Assembly: GCA_944388385.1 (NCBI GenBank)
Contig: CALXIO010000008.1
Coordinates: 1-64,000 of the forward strand
Source: an uncultured Ruminiclostridium sp.
GTDB taxonomy: Bacteria > Bacillota > Clostridia > Oscillospirales > Ruminococcaceae
Direction: 5' to 3'
DNA length: 64,000 bases
In this document: positions 26,417 through 34,198 of the stretch, piece after piece
Layout of the letters: each line of letters opens with the position of its first letter
Numbering within the stretch: the stretch's first letter is position 1
The notes under the pieces: generated by a model
What the model was told of the DNA's origin: nothing
What the model saw: the letters and a program-made list of their open reading frames with translations, nothing else
The model's database searches: none
Program-made: the position numbers and the translations under genes

Positions 26417-28423
26417 TTATAATTTCTTTACAAAAAGGCATCTTATTGCATTAAGCACAGCAAGTACCATTACACCAACATCTGCAAAGATTGCAAGATA
26501 CATATTGGCTATACCGAAAGCGCCTAATATAAGGCAGGCGAATTTTACTACCAGAGCCATAACTATATTCTGATATACTATGCCAAGACACTTTCTTGAT
26601 ATTTTTATTGCCTTTGATATTTTCTTAGGATCATCGTCTATAAGCACTATATCCGCAGCCTCAATAGCCGCATCTGAGCCCATAGCACCCATGGCTATAC
26701 CTATATCTGCTCTTGATAATACCGGGGCGTCATTGATACCATCGCCCACAAAAGCCAGCTTGCCGTTTTTGTTTTCAGCTAAAAGCTGTTCTACCTTACT
26801 TACCTTATCCGCAGGTAAAAGCTCACTGCATACAGTATCTATGCCTAATTCTGCGGCAACCTTGTCGGCTACCTTTTTAGCATCGCCCGTAAGCATTACC
26901 GTCTTTTCAACTCCTGCTGATTTAAGAGCCTTAATAGCCTCCTTTGAGGTGGGCTTTATAATATCGGAAATTACTATATGTCCTGCATACTTATCATTTA
27001 TAGCTATGTGGATAATAGTGCCGGTACTGTGACAGTCATGGTATTCAATACCCAGATGCTTCATCAGCTTGTCATTACCTGCCGCAACCTTAACATTATC
27101 TACTAAGGCTGTAACACCGTTGCCGCTTATTTCCTCTATGTCTGATACTCTGCTTCTGTCTATCTCCTTGCCGTAAGCCCTTTGAATACTCTTGCTTATG
27201 GGGTGTGAGGAAGCACTTTCCGCAAGGGCGGCATATTCGATAAGCTGTTTTTCATTTATTGTGTTGTGGTGAACAGCATTAACTTCAAAGTTACCCTTTG
27301 TAAGTGTACCTGTTTTATCAAATACCACGGTTTTTGTCTTTGATAAAATTTCAAGGAAGTTAGAGCCCTTTACAAGTACACCCTCTTTACTTGCCCCACC
27401 TATTCCTGCAAAGAAGCTCAAAGGAATACTGATAACAAGAGCACAGGGACAGCTTATTACAAGGAATGTAAGAGCACGGTAAATCCATATTCCCCACTCC
27501 GGGTCAACGCTCATGAATGACATTCTGACAACCGGCGGAAGTATTGCAAGGGCAAGTGCCGCATAGCATACCGCCGGGGTGTATATCTTTGCAAACTTTG
27601 AAATAAAGTCCTCGGACTTTGATTTTCTGGAGCTTGCGTTTTCCACAAGGTCAAGAATCTTTGAAACGGTGGATTCACCGAATTCCTTGGTGGTTTTAAT
27701 TTTAAGTACACCCGTCATACTGATACAGCCGCTTATTACCTCGTCGCCCACATCAGCCTCACGGGGAAGGCTTTCACCTGTAAGGGCGCTTGTGTTAAGG
27801 CTTGAACTACCCTCAACTATAACACCGTCAATGGGTACCTTTTCACCGGGCTGTACTACTATAATGCTTCCTATTTCTACCTCATCCGGATCTGCCTGTT
27901 CGAGCTTTCCGTCAACCTCGATATTGGCATAGTCCGGACGAACATCCATAAGCTCGGAAATATTTTTGCGGCTCTTTCCTACCGCATATCCCTGGAACCA
28001 TTCGCCTATCTGATAGAACAGCATAACCGCAATAGCCTCAAGATACTCGCCGTTTTCATAAATGGCAAGTGCCATGGCACCTACTGTGGCTACCGCCATA
28101 AGGAAGTTTTCATCAAATACCCTACGATTTTTTATACCTATAGCGGCATTCTTTAATATATCATAGCCGATAACAAGGTAATCTGCAAAATAACATAAAA
28201 GTCTTATCCATCTGCCTGCTGTGGGGAACAAAATGTTATCAAGCCGGTCAAATACATCAGCGGATATAAACTGTAAAACAAGAAGTATAATTGATGCTAT
28301 CATAATTCTTGTCATCATTACCCTCTGATTTTTATTCATACTCTTTTTACCAAGGAATATAAGCATTCCGGCAGATGCAAGTATGACCACAGACAACAGT
28401 ATATCTATAATTATCTCCTGCAT
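26417..28423 (-). CDS. Heavy-metal translocating P1B-type ATPase (Cd/Zn/Pb type)
   Basis: A 668-residue membrane pump with about eight helices. It shows the TGES actuator loop (SALTGESLPRE), the membrane metal-binding CPC motif (FLVISCPCALVISIPLSF, about residue 325), the phosphorylated Asp in DKTGTLTKG (about residue 366), the P1B HP signature (SSHPISKSI) and GDGINDAPVLSRADIGIAMG. CPC with these flanks fits Zn/Cd/Pb export, as in CadA/ZntA, but copper cannot be ruled out by eye. It lacks an N-terminal HMA domain; instead a separate HMA protein is encoded just upstream. A perfect 8-bp GC hairpin lies between the two genes. Expression is probably governed by the divergent ArsR protein. Confidence 0.92.
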   Translation of the reverse strand: MQEIIIDILLSVVILASAGMLIFLGKKSMNKNQRVMMTRIMIASIILLVLQFISADVFDRLDNILFPTAGRWIRLLCYFADYLVIGYDILKNAAIGIKNRRVFDENFLMAVATVGAMALAIYENGEYLEAIAVMLFYQIGEWFQGYAVGKSRKNISELMDVRPDYANIEVDGKLEQADPDEVEIGSIIVVQPGEKVPIDGVIVEGSSSLNTSALTGESLPREADVGDEVISGCISMTGVLKIKTTKEFGESTVSKILDLVENASSRKSKSEDFISKFAKIYTPAVCYAALALAILPPVVRMSFMSVDPEWGIWIYRALTFLVISCPCALVISIPLSFFAGIGGASKEGVLVKGSNFLEILSKTKTVVFDKTGTLTKGNFEVNAVHHNTINEKQLIEYAALAESASSHPISKSIQRAYGKEIDRSRVSDIEEISGNGVTALVDNVKVAAGNDKLMKHLGIEYHDCHSTGTIIHIAINDKYAGHIVISDIIKPTSKEAIKALKSAGVEKTVMLTGDAKKVADKVAAELGIDTVCSELLPADKVSKVEQLLAENKNGKLAFVGDGINDAPVLSRADIGIAMGAMGSDAAIEAADIVLIDDDPKKISKAIKISRKCLGIVYQNIVMALVVKFACLILGAFGIANMYLAIFADVGVMVLAVLNAIRCLFVKKL

Positions 28424-28452
28424 AAGACTTATCCCCTTTCTTTTGTTTTACA

Positions 28453-28472
28453 CCCCCGGAAAAATCCGGGGG
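28453..28472 (-). other. Perfect GC hairpin between HMA gene and P-type ATPase gene
   Basis: CCCCCGGA/TCCGGGGG with a 4-nt loop. On the minus strand it is followed by TGTAAAAC, not a U tract, so it is more likely an mRNA processing or stability element that sets unequal levels of the two products than a terminator. Confidence 0.6.
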
Positions 28473-28479
28473 AATTTTA

Positions 28480-28698
28480 TTAAAGCTCGATTTCGCAGTC
28501 AGGCTCAACCTTCTTGCAAGCCTTGAGCACATTCTTCATAACGTCCTTTTGGTCTGCACCATCGGCAAACTCAACGATCATCTTCTGGGTCATGAAGTTT
28601 ACTGTTGCATTTGCAACACCCTCAGTCTTTCTTGTGGCATCCTCCATAAGGTTTGCACAGTTTGCGCAATCCACTTCAATTTTATAGGTCTTTTTCAT
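28480..28698 (-). CDS. Stand-alone heavy-metal-associated (HMA) domain protein
   Basis: A 72-residue single-domain protein of the HMA/CopZ fold: beta strand KKTYKIEVDCANCANLMEDA, then GVANATVNFMTQKMIVEF, ending in an acidic tail. The metal site is CANC in a VDCANCAN setting where the copper chaperone norm is GMTCxxC; the D before the first Cys is a feature of Zn/Cd HMA domains such as that of ZntA. It probably hands metal to the P-type ATPase encoded 57 bp downstream. The start is ATG 28698, behind AAGGAGGAG. It is transcribed from a strong promoter whose leader contains a palindromic operator. Confidence 0.88.
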   Translation of the reverse strand: MKKTYKIEVDCANCANLMEDATRKTEGVANATVNFMTQKMIVEFADGADQKDVMKNVLKACKKVEPDCEIEL

Positions 28699-28722
28699 AA
28701 TAAGCTCCTCCTTAATGATTTT

Positions 28723-28746
28723 ACGATTAAGCACTTGATTAATCGT
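28723..28746. promoter_or_regulatory. Probable ArsR-family operator
   Basis: ACGATTAA and TTAATCGT are perfect 8-bp inverted arms separated by 8 bp. It sits just downstream of the expected transcription start of the HMA-ATPase operon (-10 at 28756-28761), a position where a bound repressor would block transcription. The size and AT-rich arms fit SmtB/CadC-type sites. The likely binder is the divergent ArsR protein. Confidence 0.65.
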
Positions 28747-28755
28747 TCTGATTGT

Positions 28756-28784
28756 AGTATAATACTTGTAAAGTGATAAGTCAA
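28756..28784 (-). promoter_or_regulatory. Promoter of the HMA-ATPase operon
   Basis: Minus strand TTGACT (28784-28779), 17-bp spacer, TATACT (28761-28756), 58 bp before the HMA start codon. Confidence 0.75.
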
Positions 28785-28803
28785 TAGACTTTTTGGCTAT
28801 TCT

Positions 28804-28834
28804 CCCTTTTGGGCTAAAACTATTTCCAAAAGGG
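28804..28834 (+). promoter_or_regulatory. 9-bp inverted repeat in the arsR leader
   Basis: CCCTTTTGG (28804-28812) and CCAAAAGGG (28826-28834) pair perfectly around a 13-nt loop. The right arm contains an AGGG that could serve as a ribosome site for the upstream ATG 28845, so the element may be a second operator or a translational hairpin. Confidence 0.5.
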
Positions 28835-28862
28835 CGAAATTCTGATGAAAAGAGGCTATGTT

Positions 28863-29231
28863 ATGGAATTAAAGCAGTTACCACATAATCACAACGAAAA
28901 TACTAACACCGAATTTATAAGAAAGCAGATAGAAAAGGTGGATAACTTTCAGATAATTGCAGACACCTTCAAACAGCTTGGCGATACCACCAGAATAAGG
29001 ATATTCTGGCTTTTATGCCATTGTGAGGAATGTGTAATAAATATCTCCGCTATGCTTAATATGTCGAGTCCTGCTGTATCTCACCATTTAAGGCCACTTA
29101 AAAACAGCGGACTTATAACAAGCAGAAGAAATGGCAAGGAGGTTTATTACAGGGCCGCAGACAATGAGCAAAGCAGACTTCTTCATTTAATGATAGAACA
29201 GGTAATGGAAATTTCCTGCCCTGAGGAGTAA
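28863..29231 (+). CDS. ArsR/SmtB-family metal-sensing repressor
   Basis: A 122-residue winged-helix repressor with the ArsR pattern: IADTFKQLGDTTRIRIFWLL, then CHCEECVINISAMLNMSSPAVSHHLRPL as recognition helix, and ITSRRNGKEVYYRAA as the wing. The Cys residues in CHCEEC at helix 3, together with the His-rich N-terminus (LPHNHNEN), suggest an alpha3N-type site for soft metals such as Cd, Pb or Zn. It is divergent from the HMA-ATPase operon and presumably represses it until metal binds. ATG 28863 has GAGG 7 bp upstream; an earlier ATG at 28845 is also possible. It is followed 2 bp later by an AraC gene. Confidence 0.88.
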   Translation: MELKQLPHNHNENTNTEFIRKQIEKVDNFQIIADTFKQLGDTTRIRIFWLLCHCEECVINISAMLNMSSPAVSHHLRPLKNSGLITSRRNGKEVYYRAADNEQSRLLHLMIEQVMEISCPEE

Positions 29232-29233
29232 TT

Positions 29234-30127
29234 ATGAAAAACGAATTTATGACATTGAAAAATCAGCTGGGGGAAAATTTCAGCATAGATATTACTCCCC
29301 TTTTCCCCGGAGTTGAAGCGGCATATATAGAATTTGATACAAACAATTTTTCTGTACGGCATCAGCATGGCTCAATGGAAAATATAATTCAGATAAACTA
29401 CTGTAAAGCAGGACAGATGGAATGGAAAATGAGTGATGATAACCATATCTATTTAAATCCCGGGGATTTTTCTGTCCATACAATGAACGCCTGTACTAAT
29501 TCAGTTATCACTATACCTGAGGGTAAATATACAGGACTTTCTATACAGATAGATCTCAGCGAAGCAGATATTCCTGATTTTATTGAAAGGGAGCTTATAC
29601 TTTCTCTGCCGGATAAATTGTGCAAAAATAATACGGTGGCCTTTTTATCAGGCAACGAGGAAACGGAAAGCATTTTTTCCGCCTTCTACAATAAGCCCGA
29701 TAAATTAAGACTACCGTATCAGAGGTTGAAGGTTATTGAATTGCTGTTATATCTTCACAAGCCTGAATTACTTGACAATAACAAGCTAAATGGTGTTCAG
29801 TCGGATATTGTGGATATAATACACAGTATTCATGACTGTCTTACAAGTCAGATAAACGAAAGACCAACCATTGAAGCCCTTGCAAGGCAGTATCATATCA
29901 ATCCCACCACATTAAAGTCAGCCTTTAAGGTGGTTTACGGAAACTCCATAGCCGCCCATATAAAGGAGCACAGAATGGAAAAGGCCGCAAGACTGTTAAG
30001 AGAAACGGATATGAGCATAGCTCAGATTTCTGCCGCTGTGGGCTATGACAGTCAGAGCAAGTTTACCTCATCATTTAAGGCTGCGTATAAGGTGCTTCCG
30101 AGGGAATACCGGAAAAATCACAAATAA
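29234..30127 (+). CDS. AraC-family transcriptional regulator
   Basis: A 297-residue regulator with an N-terminal sensing domain (about 1-190, with VRHQHGSMENIIQINYC) and a C-terminal double helix-turn-helix (IEALARQYHINPTTLKSAFK and SIAQISAAVGYDSQSKFTSSFK). The arrangement is similar to PchR/YbtA-type regulators, some of which respond to metal chelates, but the ligand cannot be read from sequence. It starts 2 bp after arsR and so is almost certainly cotranscribed with it, placing two regulators of different families in one metal locus. It ends exactly next to the convergent bcp gene, with no terminator hairpin visible between them. Confidence 0.88.
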   Translation: MKNEFMTLKNQLGENFSIDITPLFPGVEAAYIEFDTNNFSVRHQHGSMENIIQINYCKAGQMEWKMSDDNHIYLNPGDFSVHTMNACTNSVITIPEGKYTGLSIQIDLSEADIPDFIERELILSLPDKLCKNNTVAFLSGNEETESIFSAFYNKPDKLRLPYQRLKVIELLLYLHKPELLDNNKLNGVQSDIVDIIHSIHDCLTSQINERPTIEALARQYHINPTTLKSAFKVVYGNSIAAHIKEHRMEKAARLLRETDMSIAQISAAVGYDSQSKFTSSFKAAYKVLPREYRKNHK

Positions 30128-30586
30128 TTACTGACCCAGATATTCTATTATCTCATCGGCATTGGTGTCAGGCTTTACCTTTAAAAATACCTTTTCGATA
30201 ATGCCGTTTTCGTCCACAATATAAGTAGTTCTTACAACACCCATAGATACCTTGCCGTAGTTTTTCTTTTCCTGCCATACATCAAAGCCCTTTATTGCCA
30301 CAAGCTCAGGGTCGGAAAGCAGTATAAAGGGTAACTGGTACTTATCAGCAAATTTTGTATGGGATGCAACACTATCCTTGCTGATACCTATTACCTCAGC
30401 ACCTAAGGCCTTTATTTTAAGGTAATTAAGTCCGAAGGCACAGGCCTGTCTTGTACAGCCCGGGGTATTGTCCTTGGGATAGAAATACACTACCACCTTT
30501 TTACCCTTGAAATCCGATAATGATACCATATTTCCGTCCTTGTCGGAAAGTGTGAAATCAGGTGCCTTATCTCCTGCATTAAGCAT
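30128..30586 (-). CDS. bcp: Thioredoxin-dependent thiol peroxidase (peroxiredoxin Q/Bcp)
   Basis: A 152-residue peroxiredoxin that reduces hydrogen peroxide and organic hydroperoxides using thioredoxin. The peroxidatic site is DNTPGCTRQACAFG, with the catalytic Cys in TPGCT and a second Cys five residues later that can act as the resolving Cys of the alpha2 type. The domain starts with GDKAPDFTLSDKDGN and ends in a family-typical way. AGGAGGAATAATT precedes its ATG. It is 12 bp downstream of the choloylglycine hydrolase gene, on the same strand, so it is likely cotranscribed. With rubrerythrin nearby it forms part of the oxidative-stress defences of an anaerobe. Confidence 0.93.
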   Translation of the reverse strand: MLNAGDKAPDFTLSDKDGNMVSLSDFKGKKVVVYFYPKDNTPGCTRQACAFGLNYLKIKALGAEVIGISKDSVASHTKFADKYQLPFILLSDPELVAIKGFDVWQEKKNYGKVSMGVVRTTYIVDENGIIEKVFLKVKPDTNADEIIEYLGQ

Positions 30587-30598
30587 AATTATTCCTCC

Positions 30599-31576
30599 TT
30601 AATTTTCAAATAAAATATCATTTTCCCGTCTTAACTCATATCTTGTGAGCTTATCTGAATCAAGATCGGAATTATACATATTAACAGCGGTTATTCTGCT
30701 GTTATTGTAAAGCTTATAGTAATATATACCCTTATCTGCGTTCATACAGCAGGAATATGTGGTACAATAGCAGTTTCCCGGGGTGTCCTCAACACTTCCC
30801 TTTACAACGGCTACCGTATCAAGAATGTGGAAATACTGGGAAACGCTTGATATTTCGTCCCCGTCGCATTTTGAATTTGCAAGAATATAGGATACCTTTA
30901 TAAATCTTGATGCCGGGGAAAAATCTCCCGGAAGTCCCACACTTCCCATGCCCTTGCCGAAGGTTTTAATTCCCGTGGCTTCGGCATATTTACTTAAAGG
31001 GGTATCCACCGATAAATTAAGATACTGACAGGCATTAGTAAGGTGAAAATCAAAGGGTGGATTATTGGTCATGGAATTCATGGGGTTATTATATATATGA
31101 ACTCCGTCTGCCATATATTCGACCACAATGGATTTTTCCCTGTCTGCTATATGCCAGTGTAATGGGGTATTGGGCATATTTGGTGCAAAGGGCTCATTTA
31201 TAAGAACGGTGTTTTCTATAACGCTTCTTGCCTTATCCACGCTGTCACAGGTGGATAATATATAGGGTATAAATTCAAATACCGCAAGGTTTGTTTTACC
31301 TTCAGCCGGGCTTTCGCTGTACCTTGCATTTCCCGGGAAATTAAGTCCTGCCATGCCAAGACCCTTTTCGTTTACCCCCTCTGCATAAAGGGGAAAATCA
31401 TTTACACAGGACGCCATGCCGATAAAGGCATAGTGCTGACTTATTTCCTTTTCAAAGCGGAATTTAAAGGGGTAATTTCTTGGGGTTATCATTACCCCCT
31501 CCCCAAAGCCGTAGTCAATATCCATATTTCTTCCGAAATAGAAATCCTCAGTTTTAAATGCAATGCTGGTACACAT
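30599..31576 (-). CDS. Choloylglycine hydrolase family (Ntn) amidase
   Basis: A 325-residue Ntn hydrolase of the bile salt hydrolase/penicillin V acylase family. Removal of Met1 exposes the catalytic Cys2 (MCTSIAF). Other expected active-site residues are visible: R16 and D19 in FGRNMDID, N79 in GLNFPG, an Asn in TNNPPFDFHL, and an Arg in SPASRFIKVSYI. The family includes enzymes that deconjugate bile salts, penicillin V acylases and N-acyl-homoserine-lactone acylases; I cannot decide the substrate from these motifs. There is no signal peptide, so it is cytosolic. It has its own promoter, and bcp follows 12 bp behind. Bile salt activity would fit a gut organism. Confidence 0.88.
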   Translation of the reverse strand: MCTSIAFKTEDFYFGRNMDIDYGFGEGVMITPRNYPFKFRFEKEISQHYAFIGMASCVNDFPLYAEGVNEKGLGMAGLNFPGNARYSESPAEGKTNLAVFEFIPYILSTCDSVDKARSVIENTVLINEPFAPNMPNTPLHWHIADREKSIVVEYMADGVHIYNNPMNSMTNNPPFDFHLTNACQYLNLSVDTPLSKYAEATGIKTFGKGMGSVGLPGDFSPASRFIKVSYILANSKCDGDEISSVSQYFHILDTVAVVKGSVEDTPGNCYCTTYSCCMNADKGIYYYKLYNNSRITAVNMYNSDLDSDKLTRYELRRENDILFEN

Positions 31577-31634
31577 AATATCACCTCATTATTATTTTAA
31601 CTATATTTCCGGATTTATTTATACGCTATAAAAA

Positions 31635-31663
31635 AGTATAACACAAAATTTTACTTTAGTCAA
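31635..31663 (-). promoter_or_regulatory. Promoter of the choloylglycine hydrolase-bcp unit
   Basis: Minus strand TTGACT (31663-31658), 17-bp spacer, TATACT (31640-31635). Confidence 0.75.
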
Positions 31664-31715
31664 CAAAATCACAGTTATTTTTTATGCAACCTGCATATTA
31701 AAAAATTCACTTTCC

Positions 31716-31744
31716 TTGACTTATCAGTTAAAATGTGATAAAAT
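31716..31744 (+). promoter_or_regulatory. Promoter of rubrerythrin gene
   Basis: TTGACT (31716-31721), 17-bp spacer, TAAAAT (31739-31744). A symmetrical element follows downstream at 31752-31777. Confidence 0.7.
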
Positions 31745-31751
31745 AGTATTA

Positions 31752-31777
31752 TACAGTAATTTAATTTTTCTACTGTA
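31752..31777 (+). promoter_or_regulatory. Inverted repeat in rubrerythrin leader
   Basis: TACAGTA (31752-31758) and TACTGTA (31771-31777) are perfect inverted arms, 12 bp apart, just after the expected transcription start. This is a candidate operator for a redox or peroxide regulator; it is not a match to the standard PerR box. Confidence 0.45.
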
Positions 31778-31806
31778 AAATTATAAGTAAAGGAAGGTAT
31801 AAAATT

Positions 31807-32346
31807 ATGAGTAAGTATGCAGGAACCCAGACAGAAAAAAATCTTATGGCTGCGTTTGCAGGTGAAAGTGAAGCAAGAAATAAGTACACCTACTTTGCAT
31901 CAAAGGCTAAAAAGGAAGGTTTTGAGCAGATAGCAGCTCTTTTCTTAAAGACAGCGGAAAATGAAAAGGAACACGCAAAAATGTGGTTTAAGGAGCTTAA
32001 TGACGGTATAGCCGATACAGCTACCAACCTTGCCAATGCGGCGGCCGGTGAAAACTACGAATGGACAGATATGTATGACGGCTTTGCAAAAACCGCTGAG
32101 GAGGAGGGCTTTCCTGAATTGGCGGCTAAGTTCAGACTGGTGGCTGCCATTGAAAAGCACCATGAGGAAAGATACCGTGCACTTCTTAAGAATGTAGAAA
32201 CTGCTGAGGTATTTAAGAAAAGCGAGGTTAAGGTATGGGAATGTCGCAACTGCGGTCATATTGTAGTGGGCACAGAAGCACCCCAGGTTTGTCCCACCTG
32301 TGCACATCCCCAGAGCTACTTTGAAATTCATGCAGAAAATTATTGA
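31807..32346 (+). CDS. rbr: Rubrerythrin
   Basis: A 179-residue rubrerythrin, which reduces hydrogen peroxide with electrons from rubredoxin-like carriers in anaerobes. The ferritin-like di-iron domain has [16 protein letters not shown] and [11 protein letters not shown], then FPELAAKFR and EKHHEERY for the second set of Glu/His ligands. The C-terminal rubredoxin domain holds CRNC and CPTC iron-binding pairs ([25 protein letters not shown]). It is monocistronic, between its own promoter and a strong terminator, with a palindrome in the leader that may carry its regulation. Confidence 0.96.
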   Translation: MSKYAGTQTEKNLMAAFAGESEARNKYTYFASKAKKEGFEQIAALFLKTAENEKEHAKMWFKELNDGIADTATNLANAAAGENYEWTDMYDGFAKTAEEEGFPELAAKFRLVAAIEKHHEERYRALLKNVETAEVFKKSEVKVWECRNCGHIVVGTEAPQVCPTCAHPQSYFEIHAENY

Positions 32347-32358
32347 TAAGAAATATTT

Positions 32359-32388
32359 AAGGCTGTGGTTTTCCACAGCCTTTTTTTA
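32359..32388. terminator. Terminator between rubrerythrin and GH35 genes
   Basis: AAGGCTGTGG/CCACAGCCTT, a perfect 10-bp stem with a TTTT loop (32359-32382), followed by a T tract on the plus strand. It serves rubrerythrin and possibly also the convergent GH35 gene. Confidence 0.88.
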
Positions 32389-32400
32389 TATAAAATTTTG

Positions 32401-34128
32401 TTATCCTAATAAGGGTGTACCGCTTAAAGTAATTCTGTCAGTGGATATACCCTCTGTTTCAAAGAGGATTATTGTATTTTCTCCCTCTTTTAATAACGGT
32501 GCAGGAATATATAATCTTTTCTGGGGGCCTGTATTGCGAAATCTTCCGATATTAAAGCCGTTTACAAAGGCACAGCCATGGCCAAAGCCGTCAAAATCAA
32601 GGAATGTATCGCACTTTTCATCTACTGTGAATTTAAATTCATAAAATGCAGGAACACCCTTACTGTAGCCCATTGTAAAGTCTATTTTGGAAAGCTGAGC
32701 TTCATCTAAGGGGATAGGATATATCTCATATCCGAAGTAACGGCGGTCATTTACCCTTACTCCTCCTGCTATTCCCTTTCGCTGGTAATCAAGCCATGTA
32801 CCGAAGTTTTCTCTGCTCATGTTTTCAACTAATAAATCAAGGACTCCGCCCTTTTTGGTTCCGTCCTCTAAGAATTTATTTCCCATGGTATCTCCAAAGG
32901 CGGTAAATAAATATTTACCGTTGCGATAGGCATAAACCTTATCTGAGGCATTTTCTATGCTGATGTCCTTTACGGTTTCATAATCCTTTAAAGAAAGTCT
33001 GTAAAGACAATATCCGTAATAGCAATCTATATCCTCCATTGTAAGGGGGTATGGGGATATTACCGGGGTTGAATTATACCGAAGACAGGAAAACAGGTCG
33101 GTTTTTCCGGTGCATTTTATTTCGCCGTAGCTTCTTCTTTTAATTTTAGTGGAAAGGGGAATTTCCGTGAAATCACGGTATTTTTTAATTACCTGCTTTA
33201 ATTCCTCATACTTATAGGTTATCTGTCCGTCCTCGGTTAAGGGGGCATCATAATCATAGGAGGTAAGGGTATTTCGGCCGTTCATAAAGCCAAAATTAGT
33301 TCCGCCCTGGAACATATAGAAATTCATACTGCCTCTGTTTAATAAGGCATCCAATTCTGCCGCCGCCTTTTGGGGCTCGGTGATGTGGTGCTCTTCTCCC
33401 CAGTTGTCAAACCAGCCGTTCCAGAATTCCATGCACATAAGGGGCTTATTATCCCCCATTAGCTTTTTCATCTGGTCAAACTGCCAGTCTGCGCTTGAGC
33501 CGAAGTTTCCTGTCTGTAATGCTCCCTCAACATATCCTGAACGGAATATTTCTTCCTTCCAAGGGCCGTCGGAGGTTACAAAGGGAACGGTTATTCCAAG
33601 GCTTCTCATCTTATCCCTTAAAAATTCCATATAGGCGGTATCATTACCGTAATAGCCGTATTCATTTTCGATCTGGATAAGTATAAGCCTTCCGCCCTTG
33701 TCTATCTGATATGGTACTAATTTCGGGATAAGCTCATCGTAATAATCGCTTACCGCATCAAGATAGGGCTTATAGCTGCATCTTACCTTCATATTCTTAT
33801 CCTTAAGAAGCCAGGCAGGAAGTCCGCCGAATTCCCATTCGGCACAGATATAGGGTGAGGGTCTCAGAATTATATAAAGCCCAAGCTCCCCGGCTATATC
33901 AAGAAATTGGCATATATCATGGTTTCCGTCCCATATAAATTCGCCCTTTTTCGGCTCGTGATAGTTCCAAGGGATATAGGTTTCAACCGTGTTACAGCCT
34001 ATGTTTACCAGCTTTTCAAGTCTGTCACGCCAGTATTCCTTTACTGTACGGAAATAATGAATTGAGCCGGATATTATCTTAAAGGGCTTACCGTCAAGAT
34101 AAAAATCATCCTTGATTTGAAAATTCAT
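32401..34128 (-). CDS. GH35 beta-galactosidase
   Basis: A 575-residue glycoside hydrolase family 35 enzyme that releases galactose from the non-reducing end of beta-galactosides. The N-terminal barrel carries GSIHYFRTVKEYWRDRLEKL, TYIPWNYHEPKKGEF and RPSPYICAEWEFGG. The acid/base Glu is E156 (IENEYGYYG) and the nucleophile E234 (CMEFWNGWF). A C-terminal jelly-roll region (about 400-575) completes the normal short bacterial type. There is no signal peptide, so it works on imported oligosaccharides in the cytosol. AAAGGAGGATAT precedes the ATG. It lies 70 bp downstream of a GH5-like lipoprotein gene on the same strand, likely one transcript for galactan or galactomannan use. Confidence 0.92.
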   Translation of the reverse strand: MNFQIKDDFYLDGKPFKIISGSIHYFRTVKEYWRDRLEKLVNIGCNTVETYIPWNYHEPKKGEFIWDGNHDICQFLDIAGELGLYIILRPSPYICAEWEFGGLPAWLLKDKNMKVRCSYKPYLDAVSDYYDELIPKLVPYQIDKGGRLILIQIENEYGYYGNDTAYMEFLRDKMRSLGITVPFVTSDGPWKEEIFRSGYVEGALQTGNFGSSADWQFDQMKKLMGDNKPLMCMEFWNGWFDNWGEEHHITEPQKAAAELDALLNRGSMNFYMFQGGTNFGFMNGRNTLTSYDYDAPLTEDGQITYKYEELKQVIKKYRDFTEIPLSTKIKRRSYGEIKCTGKTDLFSCLRYNSTPVISPYPLTMEDIDCYYGYCLYRLSLKDYETVKDISIENASDKVYAYRNGKYLFTAFGDTMGNKFLEDGTKKGGVLDLLVENMSRENFGTWLDYQRKGIAGGVRVNDRRYFGYEIYPIPLDEAQLSKIDFTMGYSKGVPAFYEFKFTVDEKCDTFLDFDGFGHGCAFVNGFNIGRFRNTGPQKRLYIPAPLLKEGENTIILFETEGISTDRITLSGTPLLG

Positions 34129-34198
34129 ATATCCTCCTTTAGCTTAAATGCGATACAAAGGGATAATACCGGAAGTATTTTCTTATTCATTCTTTACT

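Noticed and set aside
26580-27032. 150-codon plus-strand frame inside the P-type ATPase gene
   Set aside because: It is antisense to a strongly conserved protein, is Ser/Ala/Ile-rich by reverse complement, and has no ribosome site.
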